Under the pieces are notes generated by a model that saw only the letters and a list, made by a program, of their open reading frames with translations, searched no databases and was not told the DNA's origin. DNA of 64,000 nucleotides from Dugong dugon (Eukaryota > Chordata > Mammalia > Sirenia > Dugongidae), in contig CM057463.1 of NCBI GenBank assembly GCA_030035585.1, forward strand, positions 133,704,736-133,768,735, given 5' to 3'. The first letter of the stretch is position 1. Every line of letters begins with the position of its first letter. Shown in pieces: positions 11,801 to 22,135 of this stretch. The position numbers and the translations under genes were made by a program.

Positions 11801-12231
11801 AGTCTCCTACTATTATTGTGGAACTGTCAATTTCTCTTTTCAGTGTTGTTAGAGTTTATGTATTTTGGAACCTTGTCATTGGGTGCATAGATGTTTATTA
11901 TGGTTATGTCTTCATGATGGATCATCCCCTTAATCATTATATAGTGTCCTTCTTTGTCTTTTACGGTGGATTTTGTTTTAAAGTCTATTTTATCTGAGAT
12001 TAGTATTGACACTCCTGCTCTGTTTTGGTAGTTGTTAGCTTGATATATTTTTTTCCAACCTTTGACTTTTAATAAATTCATGTCTTTGTTTCTAAGCTGT
12101 GTCTCCTGTTGACAGCATATTGATGGATCCTGTTTTCTTATGCATTCTGTCACTCTCCGTCTCTTTATGGGTGCATTGAGTCCATTTACATTCAGTGTAA
12201 TTATTGATAGATGTGAGTTTGTTGCTGTCAT
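8450..12231 (-). pseudogene. L1-2 ORF2 (endonuclease-reverse transcriptase), broken
   Basis: The start ATG at 12231 opens the endonuclease domain (MTATNSHLSIITLNVNGLN). The frame stops at 11827 through the same 5-nt deletion and stop seen in L1-1. Further blocks are the pre-RT segment (11058-10714), the RT domain (10641-10054) with FADD, the post-RT region (9490-9215), and the cysteine-rich end (8842-8630) with CWWEYKM. Several frameshifts separate the blocks, so no ORF2p could be made. Compared with L1-1, the endonuclease blocks differ at about ten of 134 residues, while the part inside the inverted tract differs at one of 70. Confidence 0.92.
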
Positions 12232-12725
12232 TTTGTAGTGCTTTTTTTTGTGGTGCTGAGGTTTTCTTTGTTCTTCTTACACTCTTGTGCTGAGTTACTT
12301 TTGTTTGTGGATTTTTTTTTCATTTGTTTTGTTTTTGTAGGTTTTGTTTTTGCTGAGACTTCATGTTTTTCTTTTTTTTTTATGAGTATGTTTGTTAACT
12401 TTCTTTGTGGCTACCATGAATTTTACCCTTATCTTTCTAAGTTTGAAACAGTCTACCATTACTTGGTATCGCCTTGCCTTCCTCTCCTTTAGAAGGTTCT
12501 ATACCTATGCTGTTTATTCCCTCTTTTATTGTTTTGATGCTGTTGTCATTTACTGATTAACTGCTCTGATTCCCTGTTGTATTTCTTTTGGTTTTGGATA
12601 GTCCTTGAGAGTTTATTTCCTAGATTGGTATCTGGCTTGTACGATCCTGTGTCCTAGATTCTGCCTGTGAGCTGAAGTTTTTTGTTCTCAGATTGAAGAA
12701 CTCCCTTTAATAATTCTTGTAAGTT
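12232..12725 (-). other. L1-2 inter-ORF spacer
   Basis: About 490 nt between the ORF1 stop and ORF2 start of L1-2, rich in T on the plus strand (A on the element's sense strand). The matching spacer in L1-1 lies at 112-551. Confidence 0.75.
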
Positions 12726-13646
12726 TCATCTGGCTTTTACATATTCTCTTAATTTCTGTTTATCTGGAAATGTCCTAATTTCAGCATCATATTTGAACAA
12801 GAGTTTTGCAGGATATATTATTATTGGCTGGCAATGTTTTTCTTTCAATGTTTTATATATGTCATCCTTTTGCCTTCTTGCCTGCATGGTTTCTGCTGAA
12901 TAATCTGAGTTTAGTCTTATTGTTTCTCCTCTGTATGTGACTTCTTGTTTTTCATGAGCTGCTCTCAGGATTCTTTGTTTGTCTTTGGTTTTGGCGAGTG
13001 TCATGATATGCCTTGGTGATTTTCTTTTTGGGTCTAGCCAATATAGTGTTTGCTGAGCTTCTTGGATGGCCACCTTTTCATCTTTCATGATATTGGGGAA
13101 GTTTTCTGTCAGCAGTTCTTCAATGATCTTCTCTGTGTTTTCTGTTTTCTCTCCCTGTTCTGGAACTCCAATCATTCGAAAATTTTTGCTTTTGGTTGTA
13201 TTGCCCATAACTCTCAGGGTCTCTTCATTTTTCTTTGTTCTTTTTTCTGAGTTTTCCTGAAACAGAGTTGTATCCAAATATTTGTCTTCAATTCCACTGA
13301 TCCTATCTTCCACTGTTTCAAATCTGCTTCTCAGCCTTTCTTTGACACCATCCATTTTTGAAATCTTGTTTATCTTTTGTATTTCTAATTGTTGTTTTTG
13401 TATAATTTCTACTTGTGAATTTATTTTGTCAATTTGTTCCTGTATTATTTTCCTGATTTTTTCCAATTTATTGTCTCTATTTTTCATGAATTTGTGTATT
13501 TTTTCCTCATTTTTGTATGCTTTTTGCTTTAGCTCTTGGAGAATTCTGAGTATTAGAGATATGAATTCCCTATAAGGTAGTTCTATTGCCTTTTCTCCCT
13601 CTGGAAAGTCGTCTGGTGTTTTATTTCAGATGCCTACTGGAGTCAT
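12726..13646 (-). pseudogene. L1-2 ORF1 (RNA-binding protein), one early stop
   Basis: ORF1p coats L1 RNA as a trimer. An ATG at 13644-13646 is in frame with the long open stretch below it, giving about 306 codons to the TGA at 12726-12728. The only interruption I see is a TGA at codon 7 (13626-13628). An internal ATG at 13487 then opens 253 codons. The N-terminal part is Lys/Glu/Ile-rich and coiled-coil-like (about residues 30-130). It is followed by the RRM and C-terminal domain with typical blocks (NFRMIGVPE, ENFPNIMKDE, PRHIM, KQRILRAA, YPAKL, TFPDKQKLREY). It is the best preserved reading frame in the window. Confidence 0.85.
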
Positions 13647-14728
13647 CCTGTCCTCTTTTTGTAAATGTTTGGATATTGTTTGCTGTCTTTAGGGCATTCA
13701 GTAGTGATTTTTCTCATTTATTTATTGTAGATTTTTTTGTTTTGTCTTTTTTTAAAAAAAATTTGTCTATGTATCAGCAGGTGGGCTGTGTGTTCTTTGT
13801 GGTTTGCTCATCTGTGGGCACAGTATTTTTCACCTCCTTCTCTAATTGGCAGGGTCAGTCACTCAGATATGGTACTGCAAGGCAGGTTAGCTGAAGAGGA
13901 GTTACTGGGACGGGTTGTTTGTGGCTCTTACTACAGCCACCAGGGCAGGTCAGTAATCTTTGAAGGGCAGGTTCCAGGAGGCCATGCCTGTGCTGCTTGG
14001 TGGTGTGATATTAAGCACACAGTGCAGGTAGGCAGGATGTAGCGGGGAGATTGTTATGTGTGGAGCTAAGATGGATATGGGAGAGAGTAGAGAAGAAGAG
14101 AAGCCAAAAGCATACAAAAAAACAAAATGGAATGCTAGGGGAGATTGTTGTTGGAGTGGAGAGATGAGAGACTATGAACTGGAGAAAAACAAAAAGGGAA
14201 GAGGAAGAAAAGAAAAGAATGAATAGATAAAAATTGGAAAGGGAAAAGAACAGCAAATTTCCCAGCAGATCCCACCAGTGCAGCTATGAGGTCTGGGGAG
14301 GTTATTCTCAGGTGTTGCAGTACAGCCTGGCTAGAAGGCATGGAGGTATACAATGCCAGGTATTCAGGGAACAGAAATAGAAGGAAGATATAGAGAGATG
14401 AGAAACTGACTAATAAGAAATACAAAAAGGGAAAAAGAGGGTAAAGAAAACAAAACAGATTAAAAAAAAAAAAGAACAAGAAAAGCCCCCCCCTCAAAAA
14501 ACAGAAAAAAAAAAAAAACTGAAGAAAGAAAAATGCCCTCAGGGATCCCTCTGCATGTCTGTGCAAGCCAAGGGGGTAGGTTGCAAGCCACGTAGCACCG
14601 CCTGGCCAGAACGGGCTCCCAACTCAAGAAAAGGAAAAGAAAACAAACAATTCAAAACAAACAAACACAAGCCCTGGGATCCCACCAGCGTGGCAGCCCA
14701 GACCTGGAAGAAGCTACACAGTCGAACG
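13647..14728 (-). promoter_or_regulatory. L1-2 5' UTR, non-monomeric part
   Basis: Sequence between the tandem monomers and ORF1. On the plus strand it is purine-rich over about 14040-14660 with several A-runs (for example 14461-14474 and 14506-14518), so the L1 sense strand is pyrimidine-rich here. No protein-like frame is convincing. Confidence 0.7.
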
Positions 14729-15572
14729 GAGCTCCACAGCCCCTCAGGAAGAGGCAAAGATGGTGTCCAAAGCCAGGTATTTGAGCGAAAGGAGGGGGAG
14801 GTGGTGAGATGTAAGCAAGAAATCAAAAGAAGTGGAAGAAAAGCAACACCAGCAGACAACAAATGGCACCGAGAGAGCCAGCTAGTGCAGGCTGGTGTAA
14901 TCCAAGCAGCCGGTGCTTCCCAGACAAGATCCTGTGTCATGGGAAGCAGAGGAGGCCGAATGTGGGTGAAGAAGGGTGGGGTGGGGGAGGATATACCATA
15001 AATTACCAGAGCTCGGCAGCCCCTTAGGAAGAAGCAAAGATGGCACACAGAGCTAGGTATTTGAGCGAAAGGAGGGGGAGGTGTTGAGAGGTAAGTAAGA
15101 AATCAAAAGAAGCGGAGAAAAACAACACCAGCAGCCAACAAATGGCACTCAGAGAGCTAGCTAGTGCAGGTTGGTGTAATTCAAGCAGCCGGTGCTTCCC
15201 AGACAAGACCCTGTGTCCACGGGAAGCAGAGGAGGCTGAGTGGGGGTGAAGAAGGGTAGGGGGTGGGAAAGCATATACCACAAATTAATGGAGCTCCTCA
15301 GCCCCTCAGGAAGAAGCAAAGATGGCACACAGAGCTAGGTATTTGAGCGAAAGGAGGGGGAGGTGGTGAGAGGTAAGGAAGAAATCAAAAGAAGTGGAAA
15401 AAAGCAACACCAGCAGCCAACAAATGGCACTCAGAGAGCTGGCCCATTCGGGTGGGTGGAATCCAAGTGGCCAGTGCTTCTTGAACAAGAGATTGTGGCC
15501 GCAGGAACCGGAGGAGGCTGACTGGTGGTGAAGAATGGTGGGGGTTTGGAAAGCGTATATTGCAAATTAGCA
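14729..15572 (-). repeat. Three tandem ~281-bp monomers in the L1-2 5' UTR
   Basis: Units start with GAGCTC at 14729, 15009 and 15291, so periods are 280 and 282 nt, and the third ends near 15572. Each holds AGGTATTTGAGCGAAAGGAG and an AAGATGG core at 14757, 15037 and 15319, again 280 and 282 apart. The arrangement resembles the promoter monomers of rodent L1 5' UTRs. The AAGATGG(C/T) cores look like YY1 sites in antisense to the element. Whether they drive transcription is inferred. Confidence 0.85.
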
Positions 15573-15885
15573 GTTGTTTTGTCCCCGCTGGAAGCTCCAT
15601 GAAGCTGCTTTCTCATACCCCCTCTTTGCTGGTCTCCGATAGGAGTCCAAGATGGTGGATCCGTGCTCTGTTAGCTGATAGGGTACCTCTGCATGAATCT
15701 CTTCTTGCTCTCCGTTCTCTGTCAGTTTTCTCACTCCATTTGGTGTTTGGCTGAGTTCTTTATTCCTTCATTTGATGTTTTAGAGTTTCAGGATTGCTGT
15801 ATTCTCTGTTTGGCTTAGTTTTTCGGATCTTTGCTGTGGAGGGACGGTGTGGTGCTTCTTTCCAGAGCGCCATTTTGCCAGAAGT
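15573..15885 (-). promoter_or_regulatory. L1-2 5' terminal leader
   Basis: Unique leader upstream of the monomers, ending at the element's 5' terminus, which reads AACTTCTGGCAAAATGGCG on the minus strand. It contains another AAGATGGT core on the plus strand (15649-15656). Confidence 0.7.
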
Positions 15886-15899
15886 TGAAACTAGTTTTT
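15886..15899. repeat. L1-2 target-site duplication, right copy
   Basis: TGAAACTAGTTTTT follows directly after the 5' terminus of L1-2 (minus-strand start AACTTCTGGCAAAATGGCG) and matches the left copy at 7251-7265. Confidence 0.75.
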
Positions 15900-16399
15900 A
15901 ATGTAAAACCACCTACATTGTAATTGTTGGCAATTAATTCATCAATTAGTAAACACTATCTAGTCAAAAAACGAAAAATCCAAGGACTTTAAGTCTTTAG
16001 ACCATTCACCCAAGTTCATGTATAAACATGGGGAAGAGTCTGGAGAAAGAGGAGGCAGAAGCAAGAGAAGTGTTGAATACATTCCTCTACACTAGGAAGC
16101 AGACATGGTGCTTCAACTTATCAAGTAGTGAATGCACAGGGGGCGGTGGTATTGAGAGTGCTATGTTTCTGAGATACACTTTAGATGATGATGCTTTTAT
16201 TAAAAAAATATGTTAGTGCAAGCCTTCTTTATTGAAGAATAATGTGGGCTTGGACTATACACATATTGATATGATAGATACCAGTATGAACCTATATCTT
16301 TCCAGTTTAAAATTTTATAAGACCTCTAAGATCTTTGCCTCCATACAGGAGTAGTATATCCTGCAATGACTATAATTGCATTTTGGGCTCCTCTGGTGG
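15900..16399. other. Intergenic, no recognised feature
   Basis: AT-rich sequence to the right of L1-2. The short open frames here show no domain or conserved motif. Confidence 0.55.
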
Positions 16400-17290
16400 G
16401 ATAGAATGTTGTTGTTTTTAGGTACCGTTGAGTCAGTTGTGACCCATAGCAACTGTATGAACAACAGAAGAAAACCTGCCTGGTCCTGCACCATCCTCAT
16501 AATCGTTGTTATGCTTGAACCCATTGTTTCAGCTACTGCATCAATCCATCTCATTGAGGGTCCTCCTCTTTTTCACTGACCTTCTACTTTATCAGACATG
16601 ATGTCCTTCTCCAGGTTCTGGTCCCTCCTGATAGATAACATGTCCAAAGAGTGTGAAATAAAGTCTCACCATCCTTGCTTCTAAGGAGCATTCTGGATGT
16701 ACTTCTTCCAAGACAGATTTGTTGGTTCTTGAATAATAGTTGCATTAAATTGTCTTCCTTGTAGGTATATGGATAGTATCCTATCACTGACAGTGTTGCA
16801 CTTCAGGATAGGTCTTGAAATTCTGACAACAAATGCAACGCCATTCCTCTTCAAGTTGTCATTCCCAGCGTAGTAGACCATATGATTGTCTGATTCAAAA
16901 TGACCAATACCAGTCCATTTCAGCTCACTAATGCCTAAAATATCAATGTTTATGCGTTCCATTTCATTTTTAACAACTTCCAATTTTCTTAGATTCATAC
17001 TTTCTGCATTCCAAATTCCAACTATTAATGAATGTTTGCAGCTGTTTCTTCTCATTTTGAGTCATGCCACATCAGCAAATTACAATCTTGAAAGCTTGAC
17101 TCCCTCTATGTCATTAATGCCAACTCTACTTTTAGGTGGCAGGTCTTCTCCGGTCATATTTTGAGTGTCTTCCAACCTGAGGGGCTCATCTTCCAGCACT
17201 ATATCAGACAATGTTCTGGTGCTATTCATAAGGTTTTCACTAGCTAATTTTTTTCAGAAGTAGACCTCCAGTTCCTTCTTCCTATTTTAT
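16400..17290 (-). mobile_element. RTE-clade LINE, internally deleted copy
   Basis: Read on the minus strand. The 5' portion (about 17290-16790) includes the start of the endonuclease domain, with WNAESMNLRKLEVVKNEM, ILGISELKWTG and RRNGVAFVV blocks (17055-16790). A jump near 16740 then leads straight into the C-terminal end and 3' tail (about 16740-16400), which matches the other RTE fragments (SWKKYIQNAP, EGHH-type region, GTTGCTATGGGTCA tail). The rest of the endonuclease and the whole RT are missing, so this is an internal-deletion derivative of an element similar to 56925-57800. It is long dead. Confidence 0.8.
16790..17055 (-). pseudogene. RTE endonuclease N-terminal fragment
   Basis: About 88 codons are open from an ATG at 17055. 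Blocks typical of RTE/BovB endonucleases are visible: GIWNAESM near the start, NIDILGISELKWTG in the middle, and YYAGND followed by RNGVAFVV. The frame then runs into unrelated 3' end sequence after about 16790, which makes a short chimeric tail. No catalytic C-terminal half is present. Confidence 0.75.
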
Positions 17291-18984
17291 CTTAGTCTAA
17301 TTTATATTCCCACAAAGATTATGATAAAAGTCAATAACTTTACATTCTCACTAGATGGATTCAAGTTAGGAAATACTACTTAATGCTACTTAATGTATTG
17401 ACTATTAGACCCAGGCTGAAGTATAATAGATGAAAAACAACTGTTTTGAAGCTATTTCAGACAGCAGCAGATAATTGTCCTCACTGGAGGTTTTACTTGG
17501 ACTTCTTGTGAAGCAGATGACCAGCATAAATAGCCCTTTATAGTTTCTTAAAGTCATTTCTCCTTTTTTAATTTCCTGCCTGAAATTATATTTCTGGGGC
17601 ATTACTATGAGTCTCATTCTTTTATTCAGACAGTTTTAGAAGTAATGATTTTGAATTTAAAATGAGGTATCATATCTAAAGAAAGTGTATTTATATGGAC
17701 TTTCATTAGTAAGTAGGAGAATCATTAGGCCTCATTTATAATTATTATTATTATTTAATTTTTGTCTTAACCCTTTAATTTCCTTTTGGCAAAAAATAGA
17801 TTTTATGAAAAGTAGATCTATCATAATTACAGTATTAGTTAAGAGTCTATGGGAAGATAGTAAAGGTCAATTGCATTTGTTATATTACTTGTTTTCTATG
17901 TACTTTTATCTGAAAAGACATCCATATTACTAATTTAAATATATACTTTATATTCTTTTAAGCGAAGCTAAGTAGATGCTAAAACATCATTTTTTAAATG
18001 TGTTATAAACATGCTAATATTATGGTGATGGAATATACTTGATGCTACTTTTTAATTTAAAATAAATCCAAATACATCTAATGTGTATGGTGGCTAATTT
18101 GCAATTATGATCCTCATGAAGAGATTCTTCCAGGAAATGAGAAATACATTATAATTTAAATGGAATTGTATATCTGGTTGATTTTAATTTGTGACCTAGA
18201 GGTCAATAGTTATTGGGTGTAATAACCCTCTGGTAATGGGGAAATTCAAGGCACATTTGTATAATGAGAAATCGTAACTAGTTATGGTTCAGGATAATAA
18301 TTTTTATCTTTGCCATTCTGATCTGCTATGATTCTGTCTTCAGTTTATAGACTTCATACCTCTGGCATTTAAGATATATCTTTACTAGGAAATGTTATAA
18401 AAAACTAGTTTTTGATTTACATAAATTTTATAATAGCCACTATGTTCAGTACAGTGCTACATTTATATACTTGCTATTTTTATAAGCATGTTTTTATTGT
18501 CTTTCTGGTGACTCGCATATTAATGTTTGCATAATATATTTTGTTCTTAGGATTGTCTTTCAGACTGTCTGATTTTCCTGGTTTCAAGTTTTCCTTGTTT
18601 TGTTCATTTATTTCTGACTAAATAAAATGCACATGTCTTAGATAGAAGAAAAATTCAGAATGAAGCCATTCTTGTATATAAAATTTCTTATTGCACATTA
18701 ACACAAAAATACAATTTATTACAGGGTTAGAAACTAGTATTTGCAAGTGAAATGAGAATTACACATAGTAAAATAACTTCAAAGCTGATCTTTATTCGTC
18801 ATTATCTGAATGAGAATTTAAACTTGAATATAGAATAATAAATATCAAATATAATAAAAACTTTAAGAAGAGCATGAAAAAGATTTTACTGTATAGAGGA
18901 AGTGGTTTACTCATGAATAATAATATAATAATAAAGGTAATAATTTTTTGGCAATTTTGCTGTGATGTGAGAGAAACTTGTTAG
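17291..18984. other. Intergenic, no recognised feature
   Basis: AT-rich sequence with short A/T runs (such as the ATT repeats near 17740-17755). No coding frame or known repeat is recognised. Confidence 0.55.
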
Positions 18985-19178
18985 GTGATGGTACTTAATC
19001 TTCATAACAGCCAGATGAGTTATGTACTATCATTATACCCATTTAAAAATGAGAAATCTGAGACTTAAAGAGGTCAAGTAACTAGGTCAAAGTCTCATTG
19101 CTATTAAGTGGCAGCAACGAAAAAAAATTCTGGTCTTTGTGGCTTCAAACCCCATGTTCTATGAACCACTCTTCTTCA
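18985..19178 (+). mobile_element. MIR SINE
   Basis: The core has the MIR order: CTTCATAACAGCC, then TATTATACCCATTTxAAAATGAG, GAGACTTAAAGAGGTCAAGTAACT, and TTAAGTGGCAG, with a tail of TATGAACCACT type. It is old and diverged. Confidence 0.75.
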
Positions 19179-20269
19179 AAATGTTTACTTCGACCCTCTG
19201 TTTCAGACCTACTGAGTGAGAACTGGCTGTGGCATACAAGCAGCTGTATTTTAGCATCTGCACAAGAATTCACATTTCTTACACGTGCTAGGTCACTTGC
19301 AGAAGGCGAGAATTACCATAAATAATTAATGATGAGTCTAATTCACTTCCAAAAATGTACTAACGAACAGGATTGAATCCAGTCCAACAATACAGTGGGA
19401 TAAACTGGTAGAAAACTATTTTCTATGATACATAATGTAGTAAAGCCTTAGGATAGTGCTTTAACTGGACTTCACCTCTTCTGGTTCTGAACCAGTTCTC
19501 CACATTCTTAAAATAATGTGTTTGGGCTCTTGTGCTTTACTCATCTAATGGGCAACAATCCAGGTCAGAGGAGATGTTGGAAGCAGCAACAGCAACGTGT
19601 GGTAAAAATCTACTCCATTCCCACTTACATCGCATTTTCCTTTGTTTTGCTTCACGCAGGTTTTTAGTCACACTTTTGTTTTTCATTGAAGAAATCACAG
19701 AGTTTGCAATCATAATTAGAATTTCTTTAATATCAGCATTTCTTTTCTGTGGTTTAAGCAGTTATAATAGATGAAACAAATATGTTTATTTGAGGCCTTT
19801 GATATTTAAATGAAAGGATTTTTGTTCACCATTTCATATTAAAAACAAACCCAGAAAACTGTTCTATTGAAGGAAAAATTAAAAGAAATTAAAATCCAAG
19901 ATATCAAAGCAGAAATTTATACATTTAGTGTTTGAAATGTGGATGAAAGAAATGCTTAATGTGTTTCAGCGTTTTACATAATTTCAGTAAGAATGCTGAA
20001 TTTTGACTTACTGGAATCCTGAGAAAATATATATATTTTAAGACAACATTGAGTAATTTATGTTAGCATCAGTATGTGATTTTTTTAAAGGTGAAAATCA
20101 CATTTTAAAACAAAACAAACAAAAACCAGAAAATTAGGTAAAAATAAAAACAATAATTTTGGTCACTTGAATCATATTTGAAACAATAGACTTATTCTTT
20201 TTTTTACCCATCTATGGTAACAATCGGGTTTGGTTTTGTTTTTGTTTGTTTGTTTATGGTAGCAATTAC
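19179..20269. other. Intergenic, no recognised feature
   Basis: No convincing gene or repeat. A short TG/TTTG run lies just before the SINE at 20225-20260. Confidence 0.5.
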
Positions 20270-20430
20270 GAGGCCCTGGTGGAGCAGTGGTTAAGAGCTA
20301 TGGCTGCTAATGAAAAGGTCAGCAGTTTGAATCCAGCAGCTGCTCCTTGGAAACCCTATGGGACAGTTCTACTCTGTCCTGTCGGATTGCTATGAGTTGG
20401 AATCTACTCCATGGCAACGGTTCTTTTTAT
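20268..20430 (+). mobile_element. Afrotherian-type SINE
   Basis: tRNA-like head (GGCCCTGGTGGAGCAGTGGT, AGTTTGAATCC B-box-like), then GCTCCTTGGAAACCCTATGG and GTTCTACTCTGTCCTG, ending in the RTE-type tail GCTATGAGTTGGAATC. The surrounding TTTATGGTAGCAAT occurs on both sides (20251-20266 and 20428-20442), which is a likely target-site duplication. Confidence 0.88.
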
Positions 20431-20999
20431 GGTAGCAATCAAGTGACTACTCCCACTGACTGGAAAAAACTTCGGCAGTACTAAATAGACCTACCAGATT
20501 GGACCAATTTGCTCAGATGCTGAAAACTTTCTGACTGGACCAGAATTAAACAAACAAAATACAACAAACATTTTATATTACAATTAGAGACTCATTGTAG
20601 AATATGTAATGAAAAGATGATTAAAAATAAGAAAAATAAACATTACACATAGCTCACCAATTAAGACATGGACATTATCGTTTGGTGTATATGTATTCTC
20701 TCTCTTTTTCTCTCTGTCTCCTCCTCTCTCTCTACACATATACACACAGGATAAGAATCTTAGTAGTATGATATGTTATAAATTAGTTCCTTCACTTCAC
20801 AATCTATCTTACATCTTTCCATGTCATGAGATGGTCTTCTGTAACTCTATTTAATAATGAGTTTATACTATTCAGCTATAACAATTAAAAAAAAAATGAA
20901 ATAAGCTATAGTTGGGCATAACCAAACAATGTAGGAGATAAAATACAGCCTATTCAAACCAACTATATGGACTTAAATATTGAGTCTTCTTTTCCAAAC
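20431..20999. other. Intergenic with a CT-rich tract
   Basis: A pyrimidine tract of CTCTCT type lies at about 20696-20735. Otherwise nothing is recognised. Confidence 0.5.
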
Positions 21000-21135
21000 T
21001 GAATAGTCTGTACTGTGTTATTTAACCTCTCTGTGTTTCAGGATCCTTAACCAAAAATGTGGATAACAATAGTACCTGCCTCATGGAATTATGAGGATTA
21101 AATGAGTTAATATCTCTTAAGCACAGTGAGTGAAA
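21000..21135 (-). mobile_element. MIR SINE
   Basis: The plus strand reads TTTAACCTCTCTGTGTTTCAG, a GGATAACAATAGTACCTGCCTCAT block, and GAGGATTAAATGAGTTAAT. This is the reverse complement of the MIR core. Confidence 0.75.
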
Positions 21136-22007
21136 CATGAAGCTTCTCTACAAATACATTTTAGAGAGGCAGTGATAACAATGAGATACCTTCCTAAAAG
21201 TATACTTTTTTTTATCTTCTCCTCCTCCACATCCATGCTAACTAGCATGTTATTATAAATTTATAAGCGTTTCCCCAATTTGAAAGATGTGAATAACATC
21301 TCAAGGTTGTTTTAATTATTTGTGAGACAAACTATATATATATATTTTTCTTTTTCTTTTCTTTGACTTGCGTATCTTAGGGATATTTCTACTGGTTGTT
21401 TCTATTCATTACTAATATTAAACCTTTGTCTGCAATGTAATTTGCACCTTTTTAATTTTTTTTTTTACAGCTTGTTACTTCCTTGACTTAGTTCTCTTCA
21501 TTCTTCTTCATAGAATTTTTGTGTGTGGTATGTGTACATAGTTAAATCTATCAATCTGTAAGTTTATCAACCATTTTGTTTCTATAAGCGATATGAACTG
21601 AATATTTATTTTTAATATTTGCTTTGGTGTGTATAGAGCAGTAAGCTATGGTAAATTTGAAATTCAAAAACTATAGTATCTTTTGAGACTCTTCTCACTT
21701 TCAGCTTCCATAAGAAGCCACATAATTTCCACAGTCTCCGTAATAAAAACCAGCATGTGTCACACACTGAATGAAAAACAGCAATTCTATTAAGTAATTA
21801 GTATGCATTCTCTAATTTATTCTCATGAGGAATAGCTATTCTATTAACTCCATATTTTTCAAATTTGACATGTCAATTTAAGTAATGATCCAATTCCAGA
21901 TCTAGAAATGGCAGGACTGGGCCTTCCTGGTCTACTTGGTGTCCTTTTCTATACTGCAAATTAGGAACATTGCCATAAAGGTAGTGAACGGTGATGAAAG
22001 GGTGCAT
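21136..22007. other. Intergenic, no recognised feature
   Basis: AT-rich sequence with a short (TA)n run near 21333-21345. No coding or repeat call. Confidence 0.5.
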
Positions 22008-22135
22008 ACATTGAACTATGGAGCTGGAAGGCATTTTTTGAGATCATCTGGCTCAAGTGCTTCACTCTTTCCATGAGTGGACTCAGGTGAGGGCCAGAGT
22101 AGTTAATATCTTGCCTAACACTTCATCTTCTCAAA
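22008..22135 (+). mobile_element. MIR-like SINE fragment
   Basis: The phrase GGAGCTGGAAGGCATTTTTTGAGATCATCTGGCTCAA resembles MIR3-type elements with a GGAAGGGACCT-like start. It is short and weak. Confidence 0.4.

Larger units (their letters stand above)
7266..15885 (-). mobile_element. L1-2: full-length L1 LINE, family A
   Basis: A complete 8.6-kb L1 read on the minus strand. It has a 5' UTR (15885-13647) with three tandem monomers, ORF1 (13646-12726), a spacer (12725-12232), ORF2 (12231 to about 8450), a 3' UTR and a T-run (the poly(A) tail) at about 7267-7281. A flanking duplication TGAAACTAG(G)TTTTT lies at 7251-7265 and 15886-15899, which supports target-primed insertion as an independent event. 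Both ORFs are damaged. Over 7419-8860 it matches L1-1 almost perfectly in inverted orientation. Confidence 0.95.

Noticed and set aside
12726-13487. The 253-codon open frame as a host protein gene
   Set aside because: It carries the block order of L1 ORF1p, sits at the ORF1 position of a complete L1 with TSD, and has an early stop upstream.
14729-15572. A CRISPR-like or satellite array
   Set aside because: Only three units of ~281 bp without spacers, inside the 5' UTR of an L1 in a mammalian context.
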